From contig NZ_CP098747.1 of NCBI RefSeq assembly GCF_023746535.1, positions 2,812,501 to 2,876,500 on the forward strand: 64,000 nt of DNA, given 5' to 3'. The notes below the pieces were generated by a model that had not been told where the DNA came from, did not search any database, and saw nothing but the letters and a program-made list of their open reading frames with translations. The stretch comes from Sneathiella marina. Lineage in GTDB: Bacteria; Pseudomonadota; Alphaproteobacteria; Sneathiellales; Sneathiellaceae. Position 1 is the stretch's first letter. Every line of letters starts with the position of its first letter. Below are positions 25,758 through 34,543 of the stretch, piece after piece. The position numbers were made by a program, and so were the translations under genes.

Positions 25758-26540
25758 ATGGCCTATAACGCATTTGACCTGACCGGCAAGGTCGCTCTCA
25801 TCACAGGTGGTAACGGAGGTATTGGCCTCGGCATGGCAGATGCCATTGCGCAAGCTGGCGGCGATGTTTGCATCTGGGGTACCAATGAGACCAAAAACGC
25901 CGCGGCGGTTGAACAGCTCAAAGCCCATGGCACGAAGGTATCGTCCCTGTCGTGTAATGTCGCCGATGAAAAAGAAGTCAAGGACTGCTTTGCGGAAACC
26001 CTGTCCCAATATGGACGGGTTGACGGATGCTTCGCCAATGCAGGCGTCAGTTCCGGCAAAAAATCCTTTCTGGATATTGATGACGAAGAATGGCATCGCG
26101 TTCTGGGCGTTAATCTTGATGGTGTCTATTACACACTTCAGGCGGCCACGCGCCATATGGTCGAGCGTGCCGAAAATGGCGACGCGGGCGGACGGCTTGT
26201 TGCGACGGCAAGTCTTGCGGCGATTTCCGGCGCGGCACGAAACGAGCATTACGCGGCGACCAAGGGCGGTGTCATTTCCATGATCCGCGCCCTGTCTGTT
26301 GAGTTCGCGGGAAAAGGGATTACGGCTAATGCCATTCTGCCCGGCTGGATCGAAACGGCGATGACGGAAAACGCCATTGGCTGGCAAAAGTTTTCTGACG
26401 CCGTGAAACCTCGTATTCCGGCAAAACGGTGGGGACAACCTGAAGATTTCGGCGCTATTGCTGTTTATATCATGTCCAACGCCAGCTCCTATCATACCGG
26501 CGACAGCTTCCTGATTGATGGCGGCTACTTCCTGTTCTAG
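25758..26540 (+). CDS. SDR-family oxidoreductase
   Basis: This 260-residue short-chain dehydrogenase/reductase has a Rossmann motif TGGNGGIG (16-23), NAG in CFANAGVS, and the catalytic S152, Y165 and K169 (YAATK). A typical PGWIETAMT follows. An AAAGGAG ribosome site lies close to the ATG. The gene is divergent from methylcrotonyl-CoA carboxylase beta and lies inside the acyl-CoA region, so it could be a 3-hydroxyacyl-CoA or related alcohol dehydrogenase. The substrate cannot be read from the sequence. A strong hairpin terminator follows. Confidence 0.9.
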   Translation: MAYNAFDLTGKVALITGGNGGIGLGMADAIAQAGGDVCIWGTNETKNAAAVEQLKAHGTKVSSLSCNVADEKEVKDCFAETLSQYGRVDGCFANAGVSSGKKSFLDIDDEEWHRVLGVNLDGVYYTLQAATRHMVERAENGDAGGRLVATASLAAISGAARNEHYAATKGGVISMIRALSVEFAGKGITANAILPGWIETAMTENAIGWQKFSDAVKPRIPAKRWGQPEDFGAIAVYIMSNASSYHTGDSFLIDGGYFLF

Positions 26541-26552
26541 GGCACGACCTGC

Positions 26553-26588
26553 TTCCAGCTTCGGAGGGCCGGAGCTGGAAATCCTTTT
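26553..26588 (+). terminator. Hairpin terminator between convergent genes
   Basis: A 12-base-pair stem, TTCCAGCTTCGG (26553-26564) with CCGGAGCTGGAA (26569-26580) and one T-G pair, has an AGGG loop and is followed by ATCCTTTT. It separates the SDR gene from the convergent isomerase gene and could act in both directions, though the T tract favours the plus strand. Confidence 0.8.
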
Positions 26589-26605
26589 GCAATTGAGACA
26601 GTGCA

Positions 26606-27211
26606 TTACCATCCCCCCTCCGTTAACCAGTCGTCCAGCTGACCGACCCGGTCCGCACCCCAAAAAGCTTCGCCATCGACGACAAAATAAGGTGCACCAA
26701 AAACCTTCTTGCCGGACACAATCTCCTCTACCGACGCCTTGAAGGCCTCTTTCACCGTGGGGCTTTGAATAGCCTCCAGAAAAGCCGATTTGTCGATGCC
26801 GACCTCTTCGGCGATACCTGCCACCAATTCCGGATCGGAAATATCCCGGTTGTCCACAAAATAGGCTTGAAAGATTTTCTGCGCGAAGGCAATCGCCGTT
26901 GGCTGATCATTGACCGCGATCCACAAAAACCCGCGGGAGGCGGCTAACGTGACCTTTGGAAAATCGACGGGCATATTGAACGGAATATTGTGCCGCCGCG
27001 CCGTTCGGTCGAAATCCATCCGCGAATAATCACCTTTCAGGGGATATTGTGTCAGCGGAAAGGTTTTCTCACCTTTCATGGCCACGCCCAGCATAAACGG
27101 ATGCCAGCGCACCTCCCGGCCGTGTTTTTTCGCAACCGGGCCAATTAACCGGCTGCCCAGATATGCATAAGGCGAGGAAAAATCAAAATAGAAGTCGATG
27201 GGCAAGGGCAT
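26606..27211 (-). CDS. 2-hydroxychromene-2-carboxylate isomerase-like DsbA-fold protein
   Basis: This 201-residue protein of the DsbA-like thioredoxin fold belongs to the HCCA isomerase/kappa-class GST group. DFYFDFSSPYAYLGS at the N-terminus contains the catalytic-type serine before proline (S13) in place of a CXXC pair. GAPYFVVDGEAFWGADRVGQLDDWL closes the fold, with the cis-proline in APYF. HCCA isomerase acts in naphthalene degradation with glutathione, but many homologues have unknown substrates. Here it ends a beta-oxidation-like operon, 11 bases after an acyl-CoA dehydrogenase, so an aromatic or thiol-adduct role is only possible. Confidence 0.88.
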   Translation of the reverse strand: MPLPIDFYFDFSSPYAYLGSRLIGPVAKKHGREVRWHPFMLGVAMKGEKTFPLTQYPLKGDYSRMDFDRTARRHNIPFNMPVDFPKVTLAASRGFLWIAVNDQPTAIAFAQKIFQAYFVDNRDISDPELVAGIAEEVGIDKSAFLEAIQSPTVKEAFKASVEEIVSGKKVFGAPYFVVDGEAFWGADRVGQLDDWLTEGGW

Positions 27212-27222
27212 GATTATCCGCC

Positions 27223-28359
27223 TTACGCCGCGGCCAGATTGCGGACAATCACCAGTTTCTGGATATCGGAAGTGCCTTCGTAAATCTGACAGACACGTAC
27301 ATCCCGATAAATCTTTTCCACCAGATATTCTGCAATATAACCATTACCGCCCAAGGTCTGGATCGCACCAGAGCACACCTCTTCAGCCATTTCGGAGGCA
27401 AATAGCTTGGCCATACTGGCTTCGGTCAGACAGGGGAGGCCTGCATCTTTCAGGCTTGCAGCATGCAAAACCATTTGCCGTCCCGCCTCCAGCTTTGTTG
27501 CCATATCTGCAAGTCGAAACCCGACGGCCTGGTGATTGATAATTGCCTGGTCAAAGGTCTGCCGATCTTTGGAATAGTCGATAGCAGCAGCAAGCGCAGC
27601 CCCCGCCATACCGACACTCTGTGCGCCAATGCCAATACGGCCGGTTTCCAGATTTGCCAGCGCTATCCGATAGCCGGCACCTTCATCTCCCAGCATGTTT
27701 TCTGCAGGGATACGCATGTCGTCAAAGGCGATTTGGCAAGTATCAGACGCCTTTTGCCCCAGTTTCTTTTCAACAGAGACAACCCGATATCCGTCGGTCG
27801 ATGTGGGAACAATAAAGCAGCTAATGCCTTTCTTGCCGGCCGCCGGATCCGTCACCGCAAAAACAAGGGCCAAACCACCAATTTTGCCGGAGGTGATAAA
27901 TTGTTTAGTGCCATTGATGACATAATGATCGCCATCCTTGCGGGCCTTGGTTTTCAGGGCGGACGCATCGGAACCGGCTTGCGGTTCCGTCAGACAGAAC
28001 GCGCCGATCATCTCCCCTTTGGCAAGCGGCACGAGAAATTCCTGCTTCTGCGCTTCCGTACCGTCTTTCAGGATTGCCGCACAACAAGGAGAATTATTGA
28101 CACTCATAACGGTTGAGATGGCCCCATCCCCACCGGCAATTTCCATCAGTGCCAAGGCATAGGAAATAAAGTCGGTTTCCGCCCCGCCAAAACTTTCCGG
28201 CACGGTCATGCCCATCAGGCCAAGACTGCCCATTTCCTGAAACACGTCCTTGGGAACTGACTGGGCCTCTTCCCAGTCAAGAGAATTCGGGGCCAGACGA
28301 TTGGCAGCAAAATCCCGCGCCATATCGCGGATCATTGTCTGTTCTTCTGTTAAAATCAT
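27223..28359 (-). CDS. Acyl-CoA dehydrogenase
   Basis: This 378-residue FAD enzyme oxidises acyl-CoA to enoyl-CoA. It has FCLTEPQAGSDASAL, which packs on the flavin, ITSGKIGGLALVFA, and the C-terminal QIYEGTSDIQ, in which E361 is the catalytic base at the position used by short/branched-chain dehydrogenases. This separates it from the isovaleryl-CoA dehydrogenase at 29622-30794, whose base lies elsewhere. Isobutyryl- or 2-methylbutyryl-CoA is a likely substrate from context. It sits between a thiolase and the HCCA-type isomerase on the same strand with short gaps. Confidence 0.92.
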   Translation of the reverse strand: MILTEEQTMIRDMARDFAANRLAPNSLDWEEAQSVPKDVFQEMGSLGLMGMTVPESFGGAETDFISYALALMEIAGGDGAISTVMSVNNSPCCAAILKDGTEAQKQEFLVPLAKGEMIGAFCLTEPQAGSDASALKTKARKDGDHYVINGTKQFITSGKIGGLALVFAVTDPAAGKKGISCFIVPTSTDGYRVVSVEKKLGQKASDTCQIAFDDMRIPAENMLGDEGAGYRIALANLETGRIGIGAQSVGMAGAALAAAIDYSKDRQTFDQAIINHQAVGFRLADMATKLEAGRQMVLHAASLKDAGLPCLTEASMAKLFASEMAEEVCSGAIQTLGGNGYIAEYLVEKIYRDVRVCQIYEGTSDIQKLVIVRNLAAA

Positions 28360-28396
28360 ATCACATCATCCTCGTCTGGCATCCCCTGTCGGTTTC

Positions 28397-29584
28397 TCAG
28401 CTCGCCAATTCCAGGGCCATGGCCGTTGCTTCGCCACCGCCAATACAAAGCGCAGCTACGCCCCGCTTCTTGCCATATTTCTGCAACGCTGACAGCAGCG
28501 TGACAACAATCCGCGCACCGGACGCCCCAACAGGATGGCCCAGCGCACAAGCCCCACCATGGACGTTGACTTTATCATGATCGAGACCCAGATCCTTCAT
28601 GGCGGCCATGGTGACAACGGCGAACGCTTCGTTGATTTCGAACAGGTCCACGTCGTCCTTGGTCCAGTTGACCTTGTCCATCACCTTCTGAATGGCATCA
28701 ATGGGCGCCATGGTAAATTCCGACGGTTTGCGGGCATGGGTTGAATGGGCGAGGAATTTGGCAATCGGCTTCAATCCACGCTTTTCAGCTTCACTCTGTT
28801 TCATCATAACCAGCGCTGCGCCACCATCCGAAATGGAGGAGGAATTAGCAGCAGTAACCGTACCATCCTTGGCAAAGGCCGGCCGCAATGTCGGGATCTT
28901 ATCCGGATTGCCTTTTAGAGGTTGCTCGTCTTTATCAATCGTGACATCGCCTTTACGTGTCTTGACTGTTACCGGCGTGATTTCAGCGTTAAAACTACCA
29001 TCCTCGGTCGCTTTTTTAGAGCGAGCCAGGGATTCAATGGCATAGGCATCCTGTGCTTCACGCGTAAACTGGTACAGACCAGCGGTTTCTTCGGCAAAGC
29101 TGCCCATCAGTCGGCCTTCTTCATAGGCATCTTCCAGCCCGTCAAGGAACATGTGATCCTTTACAGCCCCGTGTCCAAGCCGCAATCCGTCCCGCACTTT
29201 CGGCAGAATATATGGTGCGTTGGTCATGCTTTCAAAACCACCGGCAACCATCACGTCACTGCTTTCCGCCTTGATGGCATCATAAGCATACATGGCCGCC
29301 CGCATCCCTGATCCACACATCTTATTAACGGTCGTACAGCCAACGCTGTCGGGAATATCGGCCCCGAACGACGCTTGCCGGGCGGGCGCCTGGCCCAAAC
29401 CTGCGGGTAAAACGCAGCCCATGATAACTTCATCGATATCGCTTCCCGTCACGCCGGCGCGGTCCATGGCGGCCTTAATGGCAACAGAGCCCAGCTCAGG
29501 TGCTTTAACATCGGACAAGTCACCCTGAAAACCGCCCATGGGTGTTCTGGCCATACCGACGATGACAATAGAATCTTCACTCAT
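28397..29584 (-). CDS. Acetyl-CoA C-acyltransferase (thiolase)
   Basis: This 395-residue thiolase catalyses thiolytic cleavage of 3-oxoacyl-CoA or the reverse condensation. All catalytic residues are visible: C90 in NKMCGSGM, H350 in GGACALGHPVG, and C380 in LCIGGGEA. NEAFAVV is also intact. It lies between isovaleryl-CoA dehydrogenase and an acyl-CoA dehydrogenase. It may cleave acetoacetyl-CoA formed from the acetoacetate released by HMG-CoA lyase, or 2-methylacetoacetyl-CoA from isoleucine. The length is typical for a biosynthetic or degradative thiolase. Confidence 0.93.
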   Translation of the reverse strand: MSEDSIVIVGMARTPMGGFQGDLSDVKAPELGSVAIKAAMDRAGVTGSDIDEVIMGCVLPAGLGQAPARQASFGADIPDSVGCTTVNKMCGSGMRAAMYAYDAIKAESSDVMVAGGFESMTNAPYILPKVRDGLRLGHGAVKDHMFLDGLEDAYEEGRLMGSFAEETAGLYQFTREAQDAYAIESLARSKKATEDGSFNAEITPVTVKTRKGDVTIDKDEQPLKGNPDKIPTLRPAFAKDGTVTAANSSSISDGGAALVMMKQSEAEKRGLKPIAKFLAHSTHARKPSEFTMAPIDAIQKVMDKVNWTKDDVDLFEINEAFAVVTMAAMKDLGLDHDKVNVHGGACALGHPVGASGARIVVTLLSALQKYGKKRGVAALCIGGGEATAMALELAS

Positions 29585-29621
29585 AATTAATCTCCATTTT
29601 TCAGTATCTTGTTATTCTTTA

Positions 29622-30794
29622 TTAAGAAGTTTCATTAAAAAGTTCACGGCCAATAAGCATCCGTCGAACTTCACTGGTACCGGCCCCAATTTCGTAGAGT
29701 TTCGCGTCCCGCAACAACCGCCCCGTGGGATATTCATTGATATATCCATTACCACCGAGGGCCTGAATTGCTTCCAGTGCCATCAACGTCGCCTTCTCCG
29801 ACGCATAGAGGATGACGCCGGCGGCATCTTTGCGCGTGGTCTCCCCCCGGTCGCAGGCTTTCGCAACTGCATAGACATAGGCCCGGCAAGCGTTCATCGT
29901 TGAATACATATCGGCAACTTTACCCTGCATTAACTGAAAAGTTCCGATGGGCTGACCGAACTGTTCCCGATCATGAATATAAGGGATCACATTGTCCAGA
30001 CATGCCTGCATGATCCCAAGCGGGCCGCCAGATAAAACAACCCGTTCATAATCCAGCCCGCTCATCAGCACGCGGACGCCTTCGTTCAGCGGCCCCATCA
30101 CATTCTCAACCGGCACTTCGCAGTCTTCGAACACCAATTCGCAGGTGTTCGATCCGCGCATCCCCAATTTGTCGAGCTTCTGAGCTGTTGAGAAACCCTT
30201 AAACCCCTTCTCTATGATAAAAGCCGTAATACCGCGCGGACCCGCATCCGGCACTGTCTTGGCATAGACAACAAGAACATCGGCATCTGGCCCATTGGTT
30301 ATCCAGAACTTGTTCCCATTGAGAACATAGTGATCGCCTTTTTTATCCGCCCGAAGCCGCATGGAAACAACGTCAGACCCGGCACCCGGCTCGCTCATGG
30401 CGAGCGCCCCCACATGCTCACCTGAAATCAGCTTGGGAAGATATTTGGATTTCTGTTCCTCGCTACCATTGCGATGAATCTGATTAACGCAAAGGTTTGA
30501 ATGCGCCCCGTAGGACAACGCGACAGAAGCGGAAGCGCGACCAAGTTCCTCAACCGCGACGACATGCTCCAGATAGCCGAGGCCAGCACCGCCATATTCT
30601 TCATTCACTGTGATACCAAGCAAACCGAGAGATCCCATTTTTTCCCACATATCCATAGGGAATTCATTGGTCTCATCAATTTCCGCCGCGCGCGGCGCCA
30701 GCTCCGTTTCAGCGAATCCAGCGACTGTATCGCGGATCATGTCGGCGGTCTCCCCGAGACCGAAGTTCAGATTGGGAAAATGAATTGCTGACAT
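29622..30794 (-). CDS. liuA: Isovaleryl-CoA dehydrogenase
   Basis: This 390-residue acyl-CoA dehydrogenase oxidises isovaleryl-CoA to 3-methylcrotonyl-CoA, passing electrons to ETF. The diagnostic catalytic glutamate is E250 in [12 protein letters not shown], the helix-G position used by isovaleryl-CoA dehydrogenases. The usual C-terminal site reads YEIGAGTSE, with glycine instead of glutamate. [15 protein letters not shown] and [18 protein letters not shown] complete the flavin pocket. It is followed by a thiolase 38 bases downstream. AAGGACG precedes the ATG. The assignment is strong because the active-site position and the MCC genes nearby agree. Confidence 0.95.
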   Translation of the reverse strand: MSAIHFPNLNFGLGETADMIRDTVAGFAETELAPRAAEIDETNEFPMDMWEKMGSLGLLGITVNEEYGGAGLGYLEHVVAVEELGRASASVALSYGAHSNLCVNQIHRNGSEEQKSKYLPKLISGEHVGALAMSEPGAGSDVVSMRLRADKKGDHYVLNGNKFWITNGPDADVLVVYAKTVPDAGPRGITAFIIEKGFKGFSTAQKLDKLGMRGSNTCELVFEDCEVPVENVMGPLNEGVRVLMSGLDYERVVLSGGPLGIMQACLDNVIPYIHDREQFGQPIGTFQLMQGKVADMYSTMNACRAYVYAVAKACDRGETTRKDAAGVILYASEKATLMALEAIQALGGNGYINEYPTGRLLRDAKLYEIGAGTSEVRRMLIGRELFNETS

Positions 30795-30857
30795 ATTACG
30801 TCCTTCGTGATCTGGTTAGCTCGCGCCGATTAAGAGTACTGATATTAATATGGTACT

Positions 30858-31352
30858 TCATGTCATTTCCGTCGACATCTTATGGGGTTCCCGTCCGAGA
30901 TTTTGTGCATCGGGCTTACCCATCAAGCACATCATGGTGAACAGTCCCGTCAGACAATGACGCTCCGCCCCGGCATCCTTCACAAAGACGTCGGCTTTAA
31001 CGACATATAAAGTGCGTCCTGGTTTCACCACTTCTGCACAGGCTCGTATAGTACTGCCGTTAGCTGGACGCAGAAACTTTACATTGTAATCCACAGTCAG
31101 CACGGTGCTGTCGACAGGAAAGAGGGAAAAAGCCGCATATCCGGCGGCAGAATCGGCAACAGCCGCCACAAGCCCTCCGTGAAAGAACCCATGTTGCTGT
31201 GTCAAGCTCTCGTCTCTATCCACACTGACTTCACAGATTCCTGGCTCCAGAGTGCTTAATGTCGCACCGATGGTATGCATAAAGGGCTGACGAGAAAAAC
31301 TATCGACAACCACTTTGTCAAATTCCGGATTCTGGGCCTGTGCAATGGTCAT
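30858..31352 (-). CDS. PaaI-type hotdog-fold thioesterase
   Basis: This 164-residue hotdog thioesterase has the PaaI pattern QQHGFFHGGLVAAVADSAAGYAA, where the HGG region forms the active site, and the C-terminal GRTLYVVKADVFVKDAG. Such enzymes hydrolyse acyl- or phenylacetyl-CoA intermediates and relieve CoA sequestration. The start is taken at the ATG at 31352, 4 bases after the end of the upstream hydratase gene, instead of the longer frame to 31418 that would overlap it. It sits in the acyl-CoA operon; the substrate is undetermined. Confidence 0.85.
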   Translation of the reverse strand: MTIAQAQNPEFDKVVVDSFSRQPFMHTIGATLSTLEPGICEVSVDRDESLTQQHGFFHGGLVAAVADSAAGYAAFSLFPVDSTVLTVDYNVKFLRPANGSTIRACAEVVKPGRTLYVVKADVFVKDAGAERHCLTGLFTMMCLMGKPDAQNLGREPHKMSTEMT

Positions 31353-31356
31353 CCGT

Positions 31357-32145
31357 CTACTTTCCCTTGAACACTGGCGCGCGTTTTTCAAGGAAGGCAG
31401 TGATGCCTTCACGACCATCTTCCGTCAAGCTCGCCGCGCCAATTCCCCTGGCTTCTTTTTCCATTTGCGTCTCAAGGCTGTCGCTGAAGGTATTCAGCAA
31501 CAGATCCTTGACCAGCCCAAATGTTTTTGTCGGCCCGTTCGCAAGTTCTGTTGCCAGGCTCATGGCTTCATCCATAACCTTGTCGGCCGGAACAATCCTA
31601 TTAATCAGCCCCCAGTCGAGGGCTTCCTGGGCCGTGAGGACGCGGTTGGTAAACATCAGTTCCTGTGTACGGCGCAATCCAATATGGCGCGCCACATAAT
31701 ATGTTGAGCTGCCGTCCGGCACCAATCCACCTTTTGTATAAGCCATGGTGAATTTTGCATCTTCCGAGGCTATTCCCAGATCACCGCAGGCGGACATACT
31801 GAAACCAGCACCCGCCGCCATGCCATTGATAGCCGTGATCAGGGGTGCATCCATCCTCGCAAACCGTGACAAAGCCGCATGTATATAAACTGTCAGCTCT
31901 TTCAGGACCTTGGACATGTTGTCACCGGCATCGGAAAAGCCCGCCAAATCACCCCCCGCAGAGAAAAACCGGCCCGCTCCCGTCAGTATTACAGCCCGGA
32001 TTTGCGGATTTTCATCACATTCGATCGACAATTCCATCAGCTCTTTCCCCATGGTCATATCCAAAGCATTGGCGCTTTGCGGCCGGTTCATTGTGATAAC
32101 GGCAACATTCCCAATGAGGTCAAAATCTACGGCTTCATATGGCAT
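31357..32145 (-). CDS. Enoyl-CoA hydratase/isomerase family protein
   Basis: This 262-residue crotonase-fold protein has oxyanion-hole and CoA-binding segments GAGRFFSAGGDLAGF and AINGMAAGAGFSMSACGDLGIAS, and a C-terminal FLEKRAPVF. It is the first gene of the second acyl-CoA block and is divergent from a LysR-type regulator, with a perfect LysR-like dyad in the gap. Probable roles are hydration or isomerisation of an unsaturated acyl-CoA; a paaG-like or long-chain role is possible. It is distinct from the hydratase inside the methylcrotonyl-CoA carboxylase operon. Confidence 0.9.
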   Translation of the reverse strand: MPYEAVDFDLIGNVAVITMNRPQSANALDMTMGKELMELSIECDENPQIRAVILTGAGRFFSAGGDLAGFSDAGDNMSKVLKELTVYIHAALSRFARMDAPLITAINGMAAGAGFSMSACGDLGIASEDAKFTMAYTKGGLVPDGSSTYYVARHIGLRRTQELMFTNRVLTAQEALDWGLINRIVPADKVMDEAMSLATELANGPTKTFGLVKDLLLNTFSDSLETQMEKEARGIGAASLTEDGREGITAFLEKRAPVFKGK

Positions 32146-32217
32146 CAGCTTCTCCTTTTAGTTTTATAAAATATACGGCCTAAAAATTGATAGACAAAAT
32201 GATTTGTTTCGATCGTA

Positions 32218-32238
32218 ACTATTGATACAATCAATAGT
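32218..32238. promoter_or_regulatory. Perfect inverted repeat, LysR-type operator abutting the lysR start
   Basis: ACTATTGAT (32218-32226) and ATCAATAGT (32230-32238) form a perfect 9-base dyad with a 3-base spacer, and contain the T-N11-A form of LysR sites. The repeat touches the ATG of the regulator at 32239. TACAAT at 32226-32231 could be the regulator's -10, with TTGTTT at 32204-32209 as -35. The same region should carry the promoter of the divergent acyl-CoA operon. Confidence 0.7.
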
Positions 32239-33138
32239 ATGGATATTTATCAGCTTCGATATTTTCTCGCCCTCGTCGAGACCAATAACTTTTCGCGGGC
32301 TGCGGAAAGGGCTTTCGTTAGTCAGCCGACCTTGTCGACGGGCATCAAAAAACTTGAAACAGAACTTGGACTGCAACTTTTTAGCCGGGAATCCCGAACA
32401 ATTTCCCTGACGGAAGCCGGGCATCGATTTCTGCCGAGGGCGAGAACCATCATTTATGAAGTAAATGCGGCAAAGCAGGAAGTGACCCGCAAAACACCGG
32501 TTCTTCGATTGCAAATCGGTATTTTAAGGGGGATTCCCACAAACAGGCTTGCCACCCTCTTGCGCGACTTCAATCAGTCGCACCCTGACGTGCAGGCATC
32601 CCTCAAGGAAGGGACGCAGGCCCAATTGCAATCATGGCTTTACGAGCAGCGCATCGACATAGCCTTTTCAACACCGCCGGAAGAAGGATACAGGGGAGAG
32701 TTTGAGCGCCTGTACAGCTGGAAATTTCTGCTATCTGTACCGGCAGAGCATGGCTTCGCCAGCCGCAGTTCCATCCCCCTCAAACGGCTGGACAGGCTGG
32801 ATTTCATTCATCGTACCCACTGTGAAAGCGGGACTGACTTAACCCGGACTTTTGCCAACGCCGGCGTCAACCCCCATATCGTTTTCCGAACAGATCAGGA
32901 TAACAAAGCCTTAGCCTTGATTGGGGCCGGACTTGGGCTGTGCATGATGCCGGATATTCACGTAGCGCCGGAAGTAGTTCAGATCCCGGTTGACGGAATT
33001 AATATTGGGCGGACAATTGGCCTTATCTGGCGCGGTACAGATGATAACGAGTTGATCCAGTCTTTCCGTCTCTTTGCAGCAAGCAACGAATGGCGCCCCA
33101 ACCGGACGAAGACGAAAAATCTGGACTGGGCCCGCTAA
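32239..33138 (+). CDS. LysR-family transcriptional regulator
   Basis: This 299-residue LysR-type regulator has an N-terminal winged helix-turn-helix (residues 1-60; LRYFLALVETNNFSRAAERAF, QPTLSTGIKKLETELG), a linker helix and a substrate-binding domain with two alpha/beta lobes. It is divergent from the enoyl-CoA hydratase that heads an acyl-CoA operon, which it probably controls. The ATG lies immediately after a perfect dyad and has no Shine-Dalgarno sequence, suggesting a leaderless message and autoregulation. Its stop codon overlaps that of the convergent mgtE gene. The effector is unknown; an acyl-CoA or branched-chain intermediate is likely. Confidence 0.92.
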   Translation: MDIYQLRYFLALVETNNFSRAAERAFVSQPTLSTGIKKLETELGLQLFSRESRTISLTEAGHRFLPRARTIIYEVNAAKQEVTRKTPVLRLQIGILRGIPTNRLATLLRDFNQSHPDVQASLKEGTQAQLQSWLYEQRIDIAFSTPPEEGYRGEFERLYSWKFLLSVPAEHGFASRSSIPLKRLDRLDFIHRTHCESGTDLTRTFANAGVNPHIVFRTDQDNKALALIGAGLGLCMMPDIHVAPEVVQIPVDGINIGRTIGLIWRGTDDNELIQSFRLFAASNEWRPNRTKTKNLDWAR

Positions 33139-34538
33139 AGCAGGACAAAGGTCGCCAGACCCAGAAAGGCAACAAAACCGATAATATCCGTCGTCGTTGT
33201 CACAAACACACTGGACGCAACCGCCGGATCGATCTTGAGTTTATCCAAGGTAACAGGCACCAGCATTCCGGCTGTTCCCGCCACCAGGATATTCGTGACC
33301 ATGGCGATGGCGATGACCATGCCGATAAGGGGATTTCCAAACCAGGCCCAGGCGATCAACCCAATCGTGATGGCGAAAAACGATCCGTTCAAGGCAGCAA
33401 CAAACATCTCCTTTCCGAGAATTCGCCACATATTTGCCGATGTCAGTTCCTTGGTGGCAAGGGCACGGACGGCAACCGTCAGGGTTTGGGTGCCGGCATT
33501 GCCGCCCATACTGGCAACGATAGGCATCAATACCGCCAGCGCAATGATCGCTTCCATGGTGGCGTCGAACATACTAATGGCCACCGAGGCAGATGTGGCC
33601 GTAAACAAATTGACGAGTAGCCAGGGAAACCGGGTACGGGCTGTCGACAGGATATTCTCGAAAAGGTCATCTTCGGACACACCCGCCAAAAGCAACAGGT
33701 CCTCTTCCGCCTCTTCGCTGATGACATCAACGATATCGTCAACCGTAATCACACCAATGAGCATGCCGCTGGGGTTGATCACGGCCGCTGAGGTGAGGCG
33801 ATATTGCTGAAACAGGTAAGCCACCTCTTCCTGGTCCATATCAACGGGAATCAGTTTTTGTTCCGTATCCATGATATCGCGCACAAAGACATCTCGCTTG
33901 CTGCGCATAGCCCGGTCCAGCGGAATAGTGCCGATAGGAAAATGCCGCGGATCAACAACAAAAATTTCATAGAATTCGTTGGGCAGATCATCCGTATCGC
34001 GCAAATAGTCAATTGTCTGGCCAATTGTCCAATATTCCGGAACAGCGATTAGATCGCGCTGCATCAGGCGACCGGCACTATCCTCTTCGTACCCTAGTCC
34101 CTCTTCCAGCGCCGCCCGATCTTCCATCGGGATTTCATTTAGGACTTCTCGCTGTTCCTCTTCCTCCAGGTCTTCCAGAACATCTACCGCGTCATCAACT
34201 TCAAGCTCAGTGATGAAAGCCGCAATCTCTGCCGGCTCCATTTCCTCAACAAGGTCGTCACGCACATTTTCATCGAGATCGGAATAGACATCCGCGTCCA
34301 ACTCTCCGTCCATCATTACCAAAAATGTTGAACGATCCTTCGATTTGAGCTGTTCGATAAGATCGGCGATATCTGCCGGGTGCCAGTCCGCGACCAGCTC
34401 CCGTATATGATCAGCGCGATTTTCATCGATGGCCGTCTGGATTTCCTCTACCAGCTCGTCGTTGAGACCATATTGGCCAACGACGTCTTCCATGTCCTCA
34501 GAGTGAGACTGTAGTTTTTCTACTGGCTCGTCTTTCAT
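33135..34538 (-). CDS. mgtE: Magnesium transporter MgtE
   Basis: This 467-residue transporter has the MgtE architecture: an acidic N-terminal superhelical domain (to about 135), a pair of CBS domains (about 140-265) and a C-terminal five-helix membrane domain. The signature GGNAGTQTLTV is present in the membrane part, and FATSASV-like and NPLIGMVIAIAM segments form the pore. Mg2+ binding to the N and CBS domains gates the channel. It follows maeB by 5 bases, so the two are probably cotranscribed. No Mg riboswitch space exists directly upstream. Confidence 0.95.
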   Translation of the reverse strand: MKDEPVEKLQSHSEDMEDVVGQYGLNDELVEEIQTAIDENRADHIRELVADWHPADIADLIEQLKSKDRSTFLVMMDGELDADVYSDLDENVRDDLVEEMEPAEIAAFITELEVDDAVDVLEDLEEEEQREVLNEIPMEDRAALEEGLGYEEDSAGRLMQRDLIAVPEYWTIGQTIDYLRDTDDLPNEFYEIFVVDPRHFPIGTIPLDRAMRSKRDVFVRDIMDTEQKLIPVDMDQEEVAYLFQQYRLTSAAVINPSGMLIGVITVDDIVDVISEEAEEDLLLLAGVSEDDLFENILSTARTRFPWLLVNLFTATSASVAISMFDATMEAIIALAVLMPIVASMGGNAGTQTLTVAVRALATKELTSANMWRILGKEMFVAALNGSFFAITIGLIAWAWFGNPLIGMVIAIAMVTNILVAGTAGMLVPVTLDKLKIDPAVASSVFVTTTTDIIGFVAFLGLATFVLL

Positions 34539-34543
34539 GATTT

